Assembly (NCBI GenBank): GCA_948466255.1
Contig: CAOJZV010000004.1
Coordinates: forward strand, 1-64,000
DNA length: 64,000 nucleotides
Direction: 5' to 3'
From: an uncultured Bacillota bacterium
GTDB lineage: Bacteria; Bacillota_I; Bacilli_A; RF39; UBA660
Position numbers and translations under genes: made by a program. Under the pieces are notes generated by a model that saw only the letters and a list, made by a program, of their open reading frames with translations, was not told the DNA's origin and ran no database searches. Below are positions 8,342 through 17,119 of this stretch, one piece after another (the stretch's first letter is position 1; each line of letters begins with the position of its first letter).

Positions 8342-8373
8342 TACTCACATAATTGTACGTTAATTTGTGAGTA
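8342..8373. repeat. Inverted repeat TACTCACA/TGTGAGTA
   Basis: Eight-base perfect arms at 8342-8349 and 8366-8373 around a 16-bp centre that itself starts and ends AT-rich. It could be an operator or hairpin for the small ORF that follows. No T-run follows, so it is not a terminator. Confidence 0.55.
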
Positions 8374-8582
8374 TATTATTAGTAGTTAGGGAAGGTGATA
8401 CCGTAGCTACATATGGTATGAAAGATCATTATTTTGGGCATAATTTAGATAAAGGTATTTATTCTACGACATATGAAAATAGTCAAATAACAGGTGTTGA
8501 TATGAACAAAGAAGATTTGGAAGCTGAAAATCTTGTTATTTATCCGTTAGTAATAGGGCAACAAATTAATTTTCAAAATTAA
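8367..8582 (+). CDS. Possible small protein, 71 residues or fewer
   Basis: An open frame beginning with GTG inside the inverted repeat; an internal ATG at 8418 is the alternative start. Neither has a clear ribosome site. The composition (DHYFGHNLDKGIYSTTYENSQITG) is protein-like rather than random AT-rich shadow. It is followed by a good terminator. No family recognised. It may be a remnant of a longer gene. Confidence 0.3.
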   Translation: MSILLVVREGDTVATYGMKDHYFGHNLDKGIYSTTYENSQITGVDMNKEDLEAENLVIYPLVIGQQINFQN

Positions 8583-8613
8583 TTTTTCACATAGATTAAA
8601 TTTTCTTATTTCC

Positions 8614-8642
8614 AAGCAAATCATATTCTGGTTTGCTTTTTC
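8614..8642 (+). terminator. Hairpin terminator
   Basis: AAGCAAATC / GGTTTGCTT with five Ts. Confidence 0.75.
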
Positions 8643-8692
8643 TAAAAAATAATATATTTTATATAAATAATTTAATGAAAGGAAGATGTTAG

Positions 8693-8896
8693 ATGGATGT
8701 TATATTAGAGACGGTAATAATAATAAGTAAAATTATTTTTGGCTTGTATTTGGATTTAAAAAAATACCAGTATTTAGTGGTAAATAAAATAATGGATTTA
8801 GCCATTATTTTTTGGTGTTACTTTAAGAAAATATTAAGAATTATATATTTTTGGTGTGGTATAATATTTATATATTATGAAAGGAAATTTGTATGA
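8693..8896 (+). CDS. Doubtful small hydrophobic ORF before the response regulator
   Basis: 67 codons with a ribosome site (AAGGAAGATGTTAG) and a 4-base overlap with the response regulator start. However, it is very AT-rich, and it contains a hairpin AATAATGG/CCATTATT followed by six Ts (8789-8814) that looks like a terminator inside it. The overlap and ribosome site favour translation; the composition argues against it. Confidence 0.22.
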   Translation: MDVILETVIIISKIIFGLYLDLKKYQYLVVNKIMDLAIIFWCYFKKILRIIYFWCGIIFIYYERKFV

Positions 8897-9576
8897 ATAT
8901 TTTAGTTGTTGATGATGAAAAAGAAATTGCTGATTTAATTGAAGTATATCTTAAAAATGAAAATTACAATGTTTATAAATATTATGATAGTGAAATGGTT
9001 TTAAGTGATATTGATGCGCTTAATGTTGATTTAGCCATTTTAGATGTAATGATGCCTGGAATTGATGGTTTTGATTTGTGCAAGAAAATTAGAGATAATT
9101 ATAATTTTCCGATTATTTTTGTAACTGCGAAAGTAGAAGATATTGATAAGATAAGTGGCCTTACTATTGGTGCGGATGATTATATAACTAAACCTTTTCA
9201 GCCACTTGAACTTATGGCCCGTGTGAAAGCACAGCTTAGAAGGTATAAAAGGTATAATCAAGTATTAGATGAAAATATTATTGATTTTAGAAATATTTTA
9301 ATTAATAATGATACTCATGAATTTTATTTTAATGCAAAGAAAGTAGAACTTACGCCTATAGAGTTTTCTATCATGTGGCATTTGTGTAAAAATAGGGGAA
9401 ATGTAATTAAAACGGATGATCTTTTTATGGAAGTATGGGGCGAGAAGTATTTTGAGAAAGACAATAATACAATTATGGTTCATATAAGACATTTAAGAGA
9501 AAAAATGAATGATTGTGGCAGAAATCCAAAGTATATAAAAACTATATGGGGAGTGGGGTATAAAATTGAAAAATAA
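8893..9576 (+). CDS. OmpR/VanR-family response regulator
   Basis: 227 residues. Receiver domain 1-115 has the acidic pocket Asp7/Asp8, phosphoacceptor Asp51 (LAILDVMMPG), Thr78 and the switch Lys in TKPF. The C-terminal winged helix (130-227) shows ELTPIEFSIMWHL and KYIKTIWGVGYKIEK. It overlaps the kinase gene by 11 bp, so the two are translationally coupled. With the downstream peptidase and VanZ genes, it probably controls a cell-envelope stress or glycopeptide-type response. Confidence 0.93.
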   Translation: MNILVVDDEKEIADLIEVYLKNENYNVYKYYDSEMVLSDIDALNVDLAILDVMMPGIDGFDLCKKIRDNYNFPIIFVTAKVEDIDKISGLTIGADDYITKPFQPLELMARVKAQLRRYKRYNQVLDENIIDFRNILINNDTHEFYFNAKKVELTPIEFSIMWHLCKNRGNVIKTDDLFMEVWGEKYFEKDNNTIMVHIRHLREKMNDCGRNPKYIKTIWGVGYKIEK

Positions 9577-10669
9577 TAAATTTGTAAGAAATGCGCTTTT
9601 TAAATTCGCACTTCAAGAGATTATTAGTTTAGCTATTATTGTATTTGTTTTGGGAATTGTCTTTGCAATTGTCCAAATGTCTGATTTTAACTGGTTATAT
9701 AATGATTCACCTAATTTATATTTTTGGTTTACTGAAGTTTTTAGTATGATATATAATGGTTTTGGATTTTTTATAATTGTTTTAATTTTTTGGATTTTGG
9801 TGACTTTTGTTTTAGTTTATAGATTACTTAAAGAAGTATCTTCTTATATTGACGTGGTGACAGATGCTTCAGGTTTATTATTTGATAAGGATACTGAGTA
9901 TATTAAGTTACCATCTGAATTATCTTTGGCTGAGGAAAATTTAAATCATTTGAAAAGGGAATATGAAAAAAGCGAGCGTCTTTCTAAAGAAAATGAGCAG
10001 AAGAAAGATGACTTGATTGTTTATTTGGCTCATGATATTAAAACGCCTCTTACTTCTATGATTGGTTATTTATCTTTGCTTGAGGAAATAGATGATATGC
10101 CTAAAAAGCAAAGACAAAAATATATAAATATTGCTTTGGAAAAATCTTATAAACTTGAAGATTTGATTAATGAACTTTTTGATATTACAAGATTTAATTC
10201 AGAAAAAATTGTCTTAATGAAAGAAGAAGTTAATCTTGGTATGATGATTGAACAAATTGCCGATGATTTTTATCCGATTTTAAAGGAATATGATAGAGAA
10301 ATTAAGATAACTTCCGATTCTAAGGTTATATTAAATGCTGATTCTAATCAATTAGCTAGAGTATTTAGTAATATTATTAAAAATGCTTGTTTTTATAGTA
10401 CTGATAGGGATATTTTGATTGATATTAGTAAGTCTGATGATATGGCTAATATAGTGATTAGTAATAAGGGTAAGAAAATTTCTTCAGAAAAACTTAAGCT
10501 TTTATTTGAAAAATTTTACCGTGCTGATTCTTCTAGAACTAGTAAAACAGGTGGTAGCGGTCTTGGTCTTGCGATTGCAAAAGAGATTACTGATTTACAC
10601 GGCGGAACTATTAAAGCTGAAAGTGATGATGAGTATACAAGGTTTATTGTTAGTTTACCTATTAAGTAA
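9566..10669 (+). CDS. VanS-like sensor histidine kinase
   Basis: 367 residues. Two membrane helices (about 15-35 and 65-90) enclose a short extracellular loop. A linker leads to the dimerisation domain with phosphoacceptor His156 in LAHDIKTPLTSM. The ATPase domain has the N box NIIKNACFYS, G1 NKGKKI and G2 GGSGLGLAIAKEI. The start is TTG at 9566 behind GGGGAGTGGGG, inside the regulator gene. Partner of the preceding response regulator. Confidence 0.93.
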   Translation: MKNNKFVRNALFKFALQEIISLAIIVFVLGIVFAIVQMSDFNWLYNDSPNLYFWFTEVFSMIYNGFGFFIIVLIFWILVTFVLVYRLLKEVSSYIDVVTDASGLLFDKDTEYIKLPSELSLAEENLNHLKREYEKSERLSKENEQKKDDLIVYLAHDIKTPLTSMIGYLSLLEEIDDMPKKQRQKYINIALEKSYKLEDLINELFDITRFNSEKIVLMKEEVNLGMMIEQIADDFYPILKEYDREIKITSDSKVILNADSNQLARVFSNIIKNACFYSTDRDILIDISKSDDMANIVISNKGKKISSEKLKLLFEKFYRADSSRTSKTGGSGLGLAIAKEITDLHGGTIKAESDDEYTRFIVSLPIK

Positions 10670-10700
10670 TTCTTAAGATTTTTATAAGGTTAAAGTTAAA

Positions 10701-10757
10701 AATAATCATTTTATGATTGATACAATTTAATTGTGTTAATGAGATGATTATTTTTTT
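10701..10757 (+). terminator. Terminator or attenuator between kinase and peptidase genes
   Basis: Outer stem AATAATCAT (10701-10709) / ATGATTATT (10744-10752) followed by seven Ts, with an inner stem ACAAT/ATTGT. It sits 16 bases before the ATG of the next gene, so it may act as an attenuator rather than a full stop. Confidence 0.6.
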
Positions 10758-10772
10758 ATGGGAGGATGACTT

Positions 10773-11618
10773 ATGACAAAGGGGAAAAGAAGACCTAAAA
10801 AGGGCTTAAAGTTTTTAGTTTTAATTTTACTTATTTTATGGGGGTTATATTTATTATTGTTTGATAGATTTTCTATTAATGATTTTAAAGTTATGGATAA
10901 ATTATCTTATGATGATGTTTCCAGTTTAAAAAATAATAAAGGATCTATTAAAAGTAGACTTAAGAAACTTAGTAAAGAAGATGATAGAATTAGTGATATT
11001 ATTAAAGATTATAATAGTTACCCTGAGGCTTTACTGGATATGTTATCTAGAGATATTGATTTGTTAGATTTTGTTTTGAATTATCATGATAAAAGCGGGA
11101 AAGTATTTAGTGAAACTATTGATGTAAGAAGGGGTGAAATTCCTTTGTTACTTCAGTGGGATGAAAGATGGGGTTATGCTTCTTATGGCGAGAATATGAT
11201 TGCGATTAGTGGATGCGCACCAACTTCTTTGGCGATGGTTATTTCAGGTTTAACTGGTGATACTTCTATTACGCCTTATAAGGTAGCTAAGTATGCGGAA
11301 GATAATGGTTTTTATGTTGATGGAACTGGAACTAGTTGGAGCTTGATGACGAGTGGTAGTGAATTTTTTGGGATTGATGCTAAACAAATTTCTTTATCAA
11401 AAGATAATGTATTTAGTGAACTTGAAAATGGTCATCCAATTATTGCAAGCATGCGTGAAGGAGATTTTACAACGGCTGGTCATTTTATTGTTTTAACTGG
11501 CGTTTCTAATGGGAAAATTAAAGTAAATGATCCTAATAGTAAGAAGCGTAGTAGTCTTTTATGGGATTATGATAGGCTAGAAAGTCAGATTAAAAATTTA
11601 TGGTCATTTAGTGTTTAA
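10773..11618 (+). CDS. Membrane-anchored C39-like cysteine peptidase
   Basis: 281 residues. A basic N-terminus and one membrane helix (about 11-30) are followed by an extracellular stalk, then a Peptidase_C39_2 domain from about residue 120. Catalytic residues are in place: Gln of LLLQWDERWG, Cys148 in GCAPTS, His237 in GHFIVL and Asp253 in NDPNS. The family is papain-like and acts on peptides or the cell wall outside the cell. It sits between a VanRS-like pair and vanZ, so it is probably part of an envelope response. Start ATG has GGGAGGATGACTT upstream. Confidence 0.85.
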   Translation: MTKGKRRPKKGLKFLVLILLILWGLYLLLFDRFSINDFKVMDKLSYDDVSSLKNNKGSIKSRLKKLSKEDDRISDIIKDYNSYPEALLDMLSRDIDLLDFVLNYHDKSGKVFSETIDVRRGEIPLLLQWDERWGYASYGENMIAISGCAPTSLAMVISGLTGDTSITPYKVAKYAEDNGFYVDGTGTSWSLMTSGSEFFGIDAKQISLSKDNVFSELENGHPIIASMREGDFTTAGHFIVLTGVSNGKIKVNDPNSKKRSSLLWDYDRLESQIKNLWSFSV

Positions 11619-11631
11619 GGAGTATGAATAT

Positions 11632-12258
11632 ATGGAAAGATTTATTATGATTAAGTATGAGGTTTTAACTTGCTTTGTACCGTTTGTTATTTTATTATTT
11701 ATTTTGAATTACTTTTATAAGAAAAAATATAATTGTGGGATTATGAGAAGAAAAGCTTTTTTGCTTATTTTGTTTGCTTTATATATAACAGGTGTATTTT
11801 ATTTTACAGGCTCAGGTACTATTTGGGATGGATTATTTAAAAATTTTGATATTAGATATGAATATATTAATTTTATACCTTTTTCTAATAATATTGATAC
11901 TATTGGATATTTACTGAATATAGTTTTACTTATTCCTTTTGGCTTTTTAGTTCCACTTATTTGGAAAAAATTAAATAGGCCTTCAGTTGTTATTGTATTT
12001 GGATTTTTATTTTCTTTGCTTGTTGAATTAAGCCAGCTTTTAAATAATCGTAGTACTGATATTGATGATTTGATTTTGAATACTTTAGGAGCACTTATAG
12101 GTTTTGTTATTTTTAGATTATGTGATAAAGTGTTTAAGTTTGATGATGGTGGAAGTTATTACAAATATGAAATGGTTATTATTGTTTTAGTTATGTTTAT
12201 AGGCAAGTTTTTACTGTTTAATGAATATTTTTTAGCTTCATTATTGTATGGTTTTTAA
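11632..12258 (+). CDS. VanZ-family membrane protein
   Basis: About 209 residues with five hydrophobic segments. The VanZ signature is INFIPF...LLNIVLLIPFGFLVPLI and ELSQLLNNRSTDIDDLILNTLGALIGF. VanZ proteins give low-level teicoplanin or lipoglycopeptide tolerance by an unclear mechanism. The start is ATG 11632, nine bases after AAGGAG; that ribosome site overlaps the end of the peptidase gene, so the two are coupled. Confidence 0.88.
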   Translation: MERFIMIKYEVLTCFVPFVILLFILNYFYKKKYNCGIMRRKAFLLILFALYITGVFYFTGSGTIWDGLFKNFDIRYEYINFIPFSNNIDTIGYLLNIVLLIPFGFLVPLIWKKLNRPSVVIVFGFLFSLLVELSQLLNNRSTDIDDLILNTLGALIGFVIFRLCDKVFKFDDGGSYYKYEMVIIVLVMFIGKFLLFNEYFLASLLYGF

Positions 12259-12287
12259 AATAAATCTTATATGGATTTATTTTTTTT
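12258..12287 (+). terminator. Terminator of the VanRS-VanZ unit
   Basis: AAATAAATC (12258-12266) / GATTTATTT (12274-12282) with a T-run. Confidence 0.8.
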
Positions 12288-12428
12288 ATGAGAAAATGAA
12301 AGTTTTTTCATTTTGGACAAGGAATTAGGTATAGAAAAAACGTATATTATAAGTGAAGGGGCGAATAGGAATGGGGGAACTATGGGGAAAATAAATGTTA
12401 AAAAAGCAGGAATAGGAGATGAACGAAT

Positions 12429-13262
12429 ATGGATAAATTAGAAATTAGTCATAATAGATTTGAAAGTATAAAACACGTAGATGAATTTGAAAACGAATAT
12501 TGGCATGCAAGAGAACTTATTCATGCATTAGAATATAAAAAGTGGTAAAAATTTATTAATGTAATAGATAACGCAAAAACCGCATGTGAAAAAAGTGGGA
12601 GTTTAATTGATAACCATTTTACCCAAGTGGGTAAAATGGTCGATATTGGGTCCAACACTTCAAGAAAAATAAAAGACTATAAGTTGTCAAGATATGCTTG
12701 TTACTTAATTGTTCAAAATGCAGATCCAAGAAAAAAAGAAGTTGCACTCGGGCAAACATACTTTGCTATTCAAACGAGAAAACAAGAGATTAGTGAAAAA
12801 GAATATAACTTATTAACGGAAGATGAAAAGAGATTTTATCAAAGAAGTTTAACTAAAAAAGGTAACTACTCATTAAATAAAGCTGCTAAAAATGTTGGAG
12901 TTAAAAACTTTGATAAATTTCATAACTATGGTTATAAAGGACTATATAATGGAGAAACTGCGGATGATATTGCAAAAAGAAAAAAATTACGATATAGAGA
13001 AGATATTTTAGACAATATGGGTAGCGATGAATTAATTGCTAATCTCTTTAGAATATCTCAAACAGAACAAAAGTTAAGAAATGATAACATTAAGGGTGAG
13101 TCTAACGCTAATAAAGTACATTATAATATGGGCAGAGATATTAGAAAATTTATAGAAAAACAAGGTGGAACGATGCCAGAAAATTTACCAACGCCTGAAA
13201 AAAGTTTAAAACAAATAGAAAAAGAAAATAAAACAAAAGCAACAAGTATAGATATTAAATAA
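12429..13262 (+). pseudogene. dinD: dinD-like gene interrupted by a nonsense codon
   Basis: Homologous along its length to the intact dinD-like gene at 29917-30747. The frame starts at ATG 12429 (AGGAG upstream) and reads through ENEYWHARELIHALEYKKW. It meets an in-frame TAA at 12546-12548, where the intact copy has an Arg codon (KEW-R-NF). The same frame then resumes without any shift, KFINVIDNAKTACEKSG..., to 13262. The downstream part alone could restart at ATG 12636 or thereabouts but would lack the N-terminal BRO-like region. I see no LexA box upstream, unlike the intact copy. DinD is a DNA-damage-inducible protein of unclear function. Confidence 0.85.
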
Positions 13263-13285
13263 AAAATGTACTAATGTACATTTTT
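13262..13285. terminator. Bidirectional terminator between dinD pseudogene and merR
   Basis: AAAAATGTAC-TAAT-GTACATTTTT. It overlaps the stop codon of the minus-strand merR gene. Confidence 0.75.
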
Positions 13286-13708
13286 CCAAATTTCTCTAAT
13301 TTCTTTAGGCATTTCTTTAAGGGTGATATTTTTCATCCTTTTTTCATTGCCATCTTTTTCAGCCTGTGTATAATACCAGCATTTATAATTAATCATATTA
13401 AGGGCTTTTTGAAGTTCTTTAATTTTTGCCTCAATATTTTCTTTTTGTTTTAAAAACATATTTTTTCTTTTAGTGATTGTTTTGTTGCCTTCTGAAACCC
13501 AAGACATAAACTCTTTGATGTCTTTTATCTGCATTCCTGATTTTTTTAAACACTCAATAACTCTTATAGCCTCTAAATTACTTTCATTGAATTTTCTAAT
13601 CCCAGATTTATCTTTTTCTAAATTAATAAGTAGTCCTTCTTTGTCATAATACCTTAAAGTTGATATAGGAATATTAAACATTTCAGATACTTCACCAATG
13701 CTATACAT
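13271..13708 (-). CDS. MerR-family transcriptional regulator
   Basis: 145 residues. The N-terminal winged helix (MYSIGEVSEMFNIPISTLRYYD) and the following RKFNES/L..I..L+ region are typical of MerR. They are followed by a long coiled-coil dimerisation helix (75-110) and a short effector tail with one Cys. It is divergent from the flavodoxin gene across a promoter of MerR type, so it probably activates that gene and itself. The effector is unknown; aldehyde or redox stress is common for MerR-flavodoxin pairs. GGAGG lies seven bases before the ATG. Confidence 0.88.
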   Translation of the reverse strand: MYSIGEVSEMFNIPISTLRYYDKEGLLINLEKDKSGIRKFNESNLEAIRVIECLKKSGMQIKDIKEFMSWVSEGNKTITKRKNMFLKQKENIEAKIKELQKALNMINYKCWYYTQAEKDGNEKRMKNITLKEMPKEIREIWKNVH

Positions 13709-13737
13709 ATTATTACCTCCATTTTTAAAATTTAGTA

Positions 13738-13768
13738 TTGACCTAAAGTCAGGTTTAGGTGTTACAAT
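13738..13768 (+). promoter_or_regulatory. MerR-type promoter with 19-bp spacer and dyad operator
   Basis: TTGACC (13738-13743), 19-bp spacer, TACAAT (13763-13768). The perfect dyad ACCTAAA-6-TTTAGGT (13741-13760) fills the spacer. An overlong spacer with a centred dyad is the hallmark of MerR-activated promoters, which the regulator untwists. It faces the flavodoxin gene. Confidence 0.85.
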
Positions 13769-13830
13769 TATACTAACATATTAAAATTAAGTATGTCAAG
13801 GAGGAAGAAAGTAGAAAGGAAAATGAATTT

Positions 13831-14472
13831 ATGGATAAAAAAATAATAGGAATTATAATATTAGTTATAGTAATATGCGCGGTTATTGCTGCAATGTTTA
13901 TTTTAAATAAAAATAATGATAAAACTACTAACGAAAATACTACTAGTGAAAATACAGAAAATGAAAGTAATGATAATATTAAAGTAGGTGATGGTAAAAC
14001 ATTAGTTGTATATTATTCTGCTCAAAGTCATACTAAAGATGTTGCTTTAAAAATTGCGGATAACTTAGGTGCAGATACTTTTGAAATTGTTCCAAAAGAT
14101 AAATATAATGAGGCAGATTTAGACTGGACTGATGATAATTCTAGAGTATCAAAAGAACATGATGATGAGTCTTTAAGAAATGTTAAACTTACAAATACAA
14201 AAGTAGATAATTGGGATAATTATGATACAATTTTAATTGGTTATCCTATTTGGTGGGGTGTGGCTGCTTGGCCAACTAATACTTTTGTAAAAGATAATAA
14301 TTTTGATGGTAAAACCGTTATTCCATTTTGTACTTCTGCATCATCTGGATTAGGTGAGAGTGGAGATTTACTTGCTAAAGAAGCAGATACAGGAAACTGG
14401 TTAGAAGGTCATCGTTTTAGTTCTAATGCGTCAGAATCCGATATTAAATCTTTTACTGATAGTTTAAAATAG
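13831..14472 (+). CDS. Membrane-anchored flavodoxin
   Basis: 213 residues. One N-terminal membrane helix (about 4-26), then a Thr/Asn/Glu-rich linker, then a flavodoxin fold from about residue 50. The FMN phosphate loop is VVYYSAQSHTKDVA and the aromatic loop is GYPIWWGVAAWP. Flavodoxins carry electrons; an anchored extracytoplasmic-looking form is found in many gut Firmicutes. It is driven by the MerR-type promoter upstream. A terminator follows directly. Confidence 0.87.
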   Translation: MDKKIIGIIILVIVICAVIAAMFILNKNNDKTTNENTTSENTENESNDNIKVGDGKTLVVYYSAQSHTKDVALKIADNLGADTFEIVPKDKYNEADLDWTDDNSRVSKEHDDESLRNVKLTNTKVDNWDNYDTILIGYPIWWGVAAWPTNTFVKDNNFDGKTVIPFCTSASSGLGESGDLLAKEADTGNWLEGHRFSSNASESDIKSFTDSLK

Positions 14473-14477
14473 TTAAG

Positions 14478-14515
14478 GTAAATCATTTTTGATTTACTTT
14501 TTTATATGGTATAAT
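14478..14515 (+). terminator. Terminator fused to the next gene's promoter
   Basis: GTAAATC/GATTTAC (14478-14497) with a T-run to 14503, and TGGTATAAT ending at 14515. Only five or so bases separate the T-run from the extended -10 of the yibE/F genes. Confidence 0.75.
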
Positions 14516-14548
14516 TGATTATATAAAATTAGAAATGAAGTGTTAAAA

Positions 14549-15613
14549 ATGAATAAGAAAGTATTGTTTTTAATAATTTTATTATCAATATCAGCAATCG
14601 TTTTTGTTTATAATGATGATTTTTTATATTCAAAAACAATTATGAAAATCACTAATATTGAAACTATTGAAACTGATGTTTCTTCTAATCCACTGGGGTT
14701 AGAAGAAGAACATTATACAAAGGAAATTAGCGGTATTATTACTAACGGTACACATAAAGGAGAAAAATTAACTTTAGATTATGAAGAAACTTTTTCTTCA
14801 GTTGTTACTGATAAATATAGAGTAGGCGATAAAGTTTTTGTAGTTTCTAATGAAATCGATGATTTAAAAAGAGATTTTTATTTGGTTATATTAGCCTCAG
14901 TTTTTGTTTTATTTATGTTTTTAGTGGGACAGTACCGAGGTTTACTTGCTATATTAAGTGTTATATTTAATTCTTTAGTATTTTATTTTGGATTGATATT
15001 GTATCAAAATCATATGAATTTAACGCTTATTTGTATAGTCGAATCTATAATTTTTATGTTTTCATCTTTGTTTATTGCGAATGGAATAAACAAAAAGTCG
15101 ATGGTGGCAATTTTATCAACTTTTGTATCGATGACTGTATTATTTATTTTAACTTTTGTATTAATTAAGTGTATAGACTATTCAGGGATTAATTTTAATG
15201 AAATTAGTTTTATTACAGTTCCTTATGCTGATGTTATTTTACCTGGTTTATTTATAGGGGCTTTGGGGGCGGTAATGGATGTGGCTATTACAATTGCTTC
15301 TTCTATTGGTGAACTTATTGAAAAGGATTCTAAAATAAGTGCTAAAGCGCTTAATAAATCTGGTAAAGAAATTGGTAAAGATATCATGAGTACCATGATT
15401 AATGTTTTGTTTTTTACTTATTTATGTAGTGGACTACCAGTTTTTGTTTTGGCTATAAGAAATGGATTTTCTATTTTTAATTATATTTCAACTAATTTTT
15501 CATTAGAATTAACAAGATTTTTAGTGGGCAGTATTGGGATTGTTATGACAATACCTATATCAATATTTATTGCAATTAAAATTCTCAAAAAGGGAAGTGA
15601 AATAAGTGAATAA
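14549..15613 (+). CDS. YibE/F-family membrane protein, first of a pair
   Basis: About 354 residues. An N-terminal helix and an extracellular beta-rich region (to about residue 110) are followed by six or seven membrane helices. The YibE/F family core is ALGAVMDVAITIASSIGEL, with the conserved Asp. Function is unknown; the family is nearly always a gene pair. Start ATG 14549 is preferred over the GTG at 14540. Confidence 0.82.
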   Translation: MNKKVLFLIILLSISAIVFVYNDDFLYSKTIMKITNIETIETDVSSNPLGLEEEHYTKEISGIITNGTHKGEKLTLDYEETFSSVVTDKYRVGDKVFVVSNEIDDLKRDFYLVILASVFVLFMFLVGQYRGLLAILSVIFNSLVFYFGLILYQNHMNLTLICIVESIIFMFSSLFIANGINKKSMVAILSTFVSMTVLFILTFVLIKCIDYSGINFNEISFITVPYADVILPGLFIGALGAVMDVAITIASSIGELIEKDSKISAKALNKSGKEIGKDIMSTMINVLFFTYLCSGLPVFVLAIRNGFSIFNYISTNFSLELTRFLVGSIGIVMTIPISIFIAIKILKKGSEISE

Positions 15614-16382
15614 AATTTTGTTATTAATATTGTTAATGTTAATGTTTTACATTGATAAAAAGAGGGGATTTAAATTATTTTTATCTATATGTTTGAACTT
15701 TATAATATTAATGATTATGTTTTATTTTATTGCGATTGGAATTAATCCGATTGTTGTATCTTTAATTGGATGTTTTATTATTAGTTATATTATTTTGTAT
15801 TTTGTTAATGAAAGAAATGTTAAAACAGAATCTTCAATGAAATCTATAATAATCGTTTTAGTTATTTTGGCTGTTATAATATTTGGAATGACAATTTTTT
15901 CTAGAATAGCTGGATTTGGGTATGAATCATTTGAAGAAATAAATATGTTTTCTTATGATGTTAATATTGATTTTACGAATATTGCGATTGCGATAATATT
16001 AATAGGTTTGATAGGAGCAACCGTTGATTCTTCTATTGCAATTTCATCGGCTTTATTTGAGGTTTATGAAAATAATAAAAAATTAAGTAAAAAAGAATTA
16101 TTTAATTCAGGAATAAATATTGGTAAAGATATATTATGTACAACTGCTAATACTTTATTGTTTGCTTTTTTAGGAGAGTTTATGACATTGTTAATATGGT
16201 TTGAATCTCTTCATTATTCTTTAGGTGAAATTATTAATGCGAAAACATTTTGTGCAGAAATGATAAGAATTTTATTTAGTGGGATGGGCTGCGTTTTAGT
16301 AATTCCAATAACTGCATATATTACAGTTCAGACAATTTTTAAATTAAAGAAAAATCCTTATTTAATGCATAAGGAATTATAG
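15606..16382 (+). CDS. YibE/F-family membrane protein, second of a pair
   Basis: 258 residues, all membrane helices. It carries the same core as its neighbour (LIGATVDSSIAISSALFEV) but without the extracellular N-terminal part. It starts with GTG at 15606, eight bases inside the upstream gene and behind AGGGAAGTG, so the pair is translationally coupled. Probably one hetero-oligomeric membrane complex of unknown substrate. Confidence 0.8.
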   Translation: MNKILLLILLMLMFYIDKKRGFKLFLSICLNFIILMIMFYFIAIGINPIVVSLIGCFIISYIILYFVNERNVKTESSMKSIIIVLVILAVIIFGMTIFSRIAGFGYESFEEINMFSYDVNIDFTNIAIAIILIGLIGATVDSSIAISSALFEVYENNKKLSKKELFNSGINIGKDILCTTANTLLFAFLGEFMTLLIWFESLHYSLGEIINAKTFCAEMIRILFSGMGCVLVIPITAYITVQTIFKLKKNPYLMHKEL

Positions 16383-16468
16383 TGAAAAAATATTTTAAAT
16401 GGTTAATATTTAAAGGTGTTAACCGTTTATTTTATGATATACTATTATTAGATTTGGAGGCATGGGAT

Positions 16469-17068
16469 ATGAGTAAAATATCTAATGTAATATTAATGCT
16501 TGATTATTTAAATACAGGTAATAAATATACAGCACATGAACTATCACAAAAATTAGGTGTTACTGAACGAATGGTAAAATATTATAAAAAAGAATTAGAA
16601 AATGCAGGAATATTTATTGATACATTTATGGGACCTAATGGTGGATATTTTTTACTTAAAAATAGTAATTTTTATAATCAGTTTAACAAGTATGATTTAC
16701 AACTGTTAGAAAGTATTTATTCAAAGTTAGAAAACACAAATTTTAGAAATCTTGATAAGTTTAATGTTTTAATAGAAAAAATAAAAAAGGTTTATGAAAT
16801 TGAAGAAGAAAAAAGTAAATATATTGATGAAATAGATGAGTCTGATAAAGATGAACTTATTTTTTTGATTGAAAAATATATAAGTGACAATTCTAGACTT
16901 AAAATAGTTTATGAGGATATTAGCGGAGAAAGAAAAGAACGATGGATACATCCATTACATATTTTTAAATATGGTGATAAAGTTTTTGTTACAGCTTTTT
17001 GCGAACTTAGAAATGATATAAGACATTTTGAAATAGAAAGAATAAAATTAATAAAAGAAAAACAATAA
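16469..17068 (+). CDS. HTH-WYL transcriptional regulator (YafY-like)
   Basis: 199 residues from ATG 16469, which has TTGGAGG upstream; the upstream in-frame extension to 16382 lacks a ribosome site. N-terminal winged HTH (YTAHELSQKLGVTERMVKYYKKELENAG) and C-terminal WYL-type domain (LKIVYEDISGERKERWIHPLHIFKYGDKVFVTAFCELR). In this family the WYL domain senses ligands such as nucleotides or nucleic acid. The gene stands 51 bp before the HAD/PRTase/PfkB-SIS operon and probably regulates it. Confidence 0.83.
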   Translation: MSKISNVILMLDYLNTGNKYTAHELSQKLGVTERMVKYYKKELENAGIFIDTFMGPNGGYFLLKNSNFYNQFNKYDLQLLESIYSKLENTNFRNLDKFNVLIEKIKKVYEIEEEKSKYIDEIDESDKDELIFLIEKYISDNSRLKIVYEDISGERKERWIHPLHIFKYGDKVFVTAFCELRNDIRHFEIERIKLIKEKQ

Positions 17069-17091
17069 GTACAAAATATTTCCCTTTTTAG

Positions 17092-17100
17092 TGTTATAAT
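17092..17100 (+). promoter_or_regulatory. Extended -10 promoter of the HAD/PfkB-SIS operon
   Basis: TGTTATAAT, 19 bases before the first start codon. No clear -35 box, which would fit a promoter needing an activator. Confidence 0.55.
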
Positions 17101-17119
17101 ACAGACAAGGGGGGATATT

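Noticed and set aside
12313..12348. LexA-regulated promoter upstream of the broken dinD copy
   Set aside because: Only a loose TTGGAC and TATATT pair at wrong spacing; no GAAC-N4-GTTC-like box.
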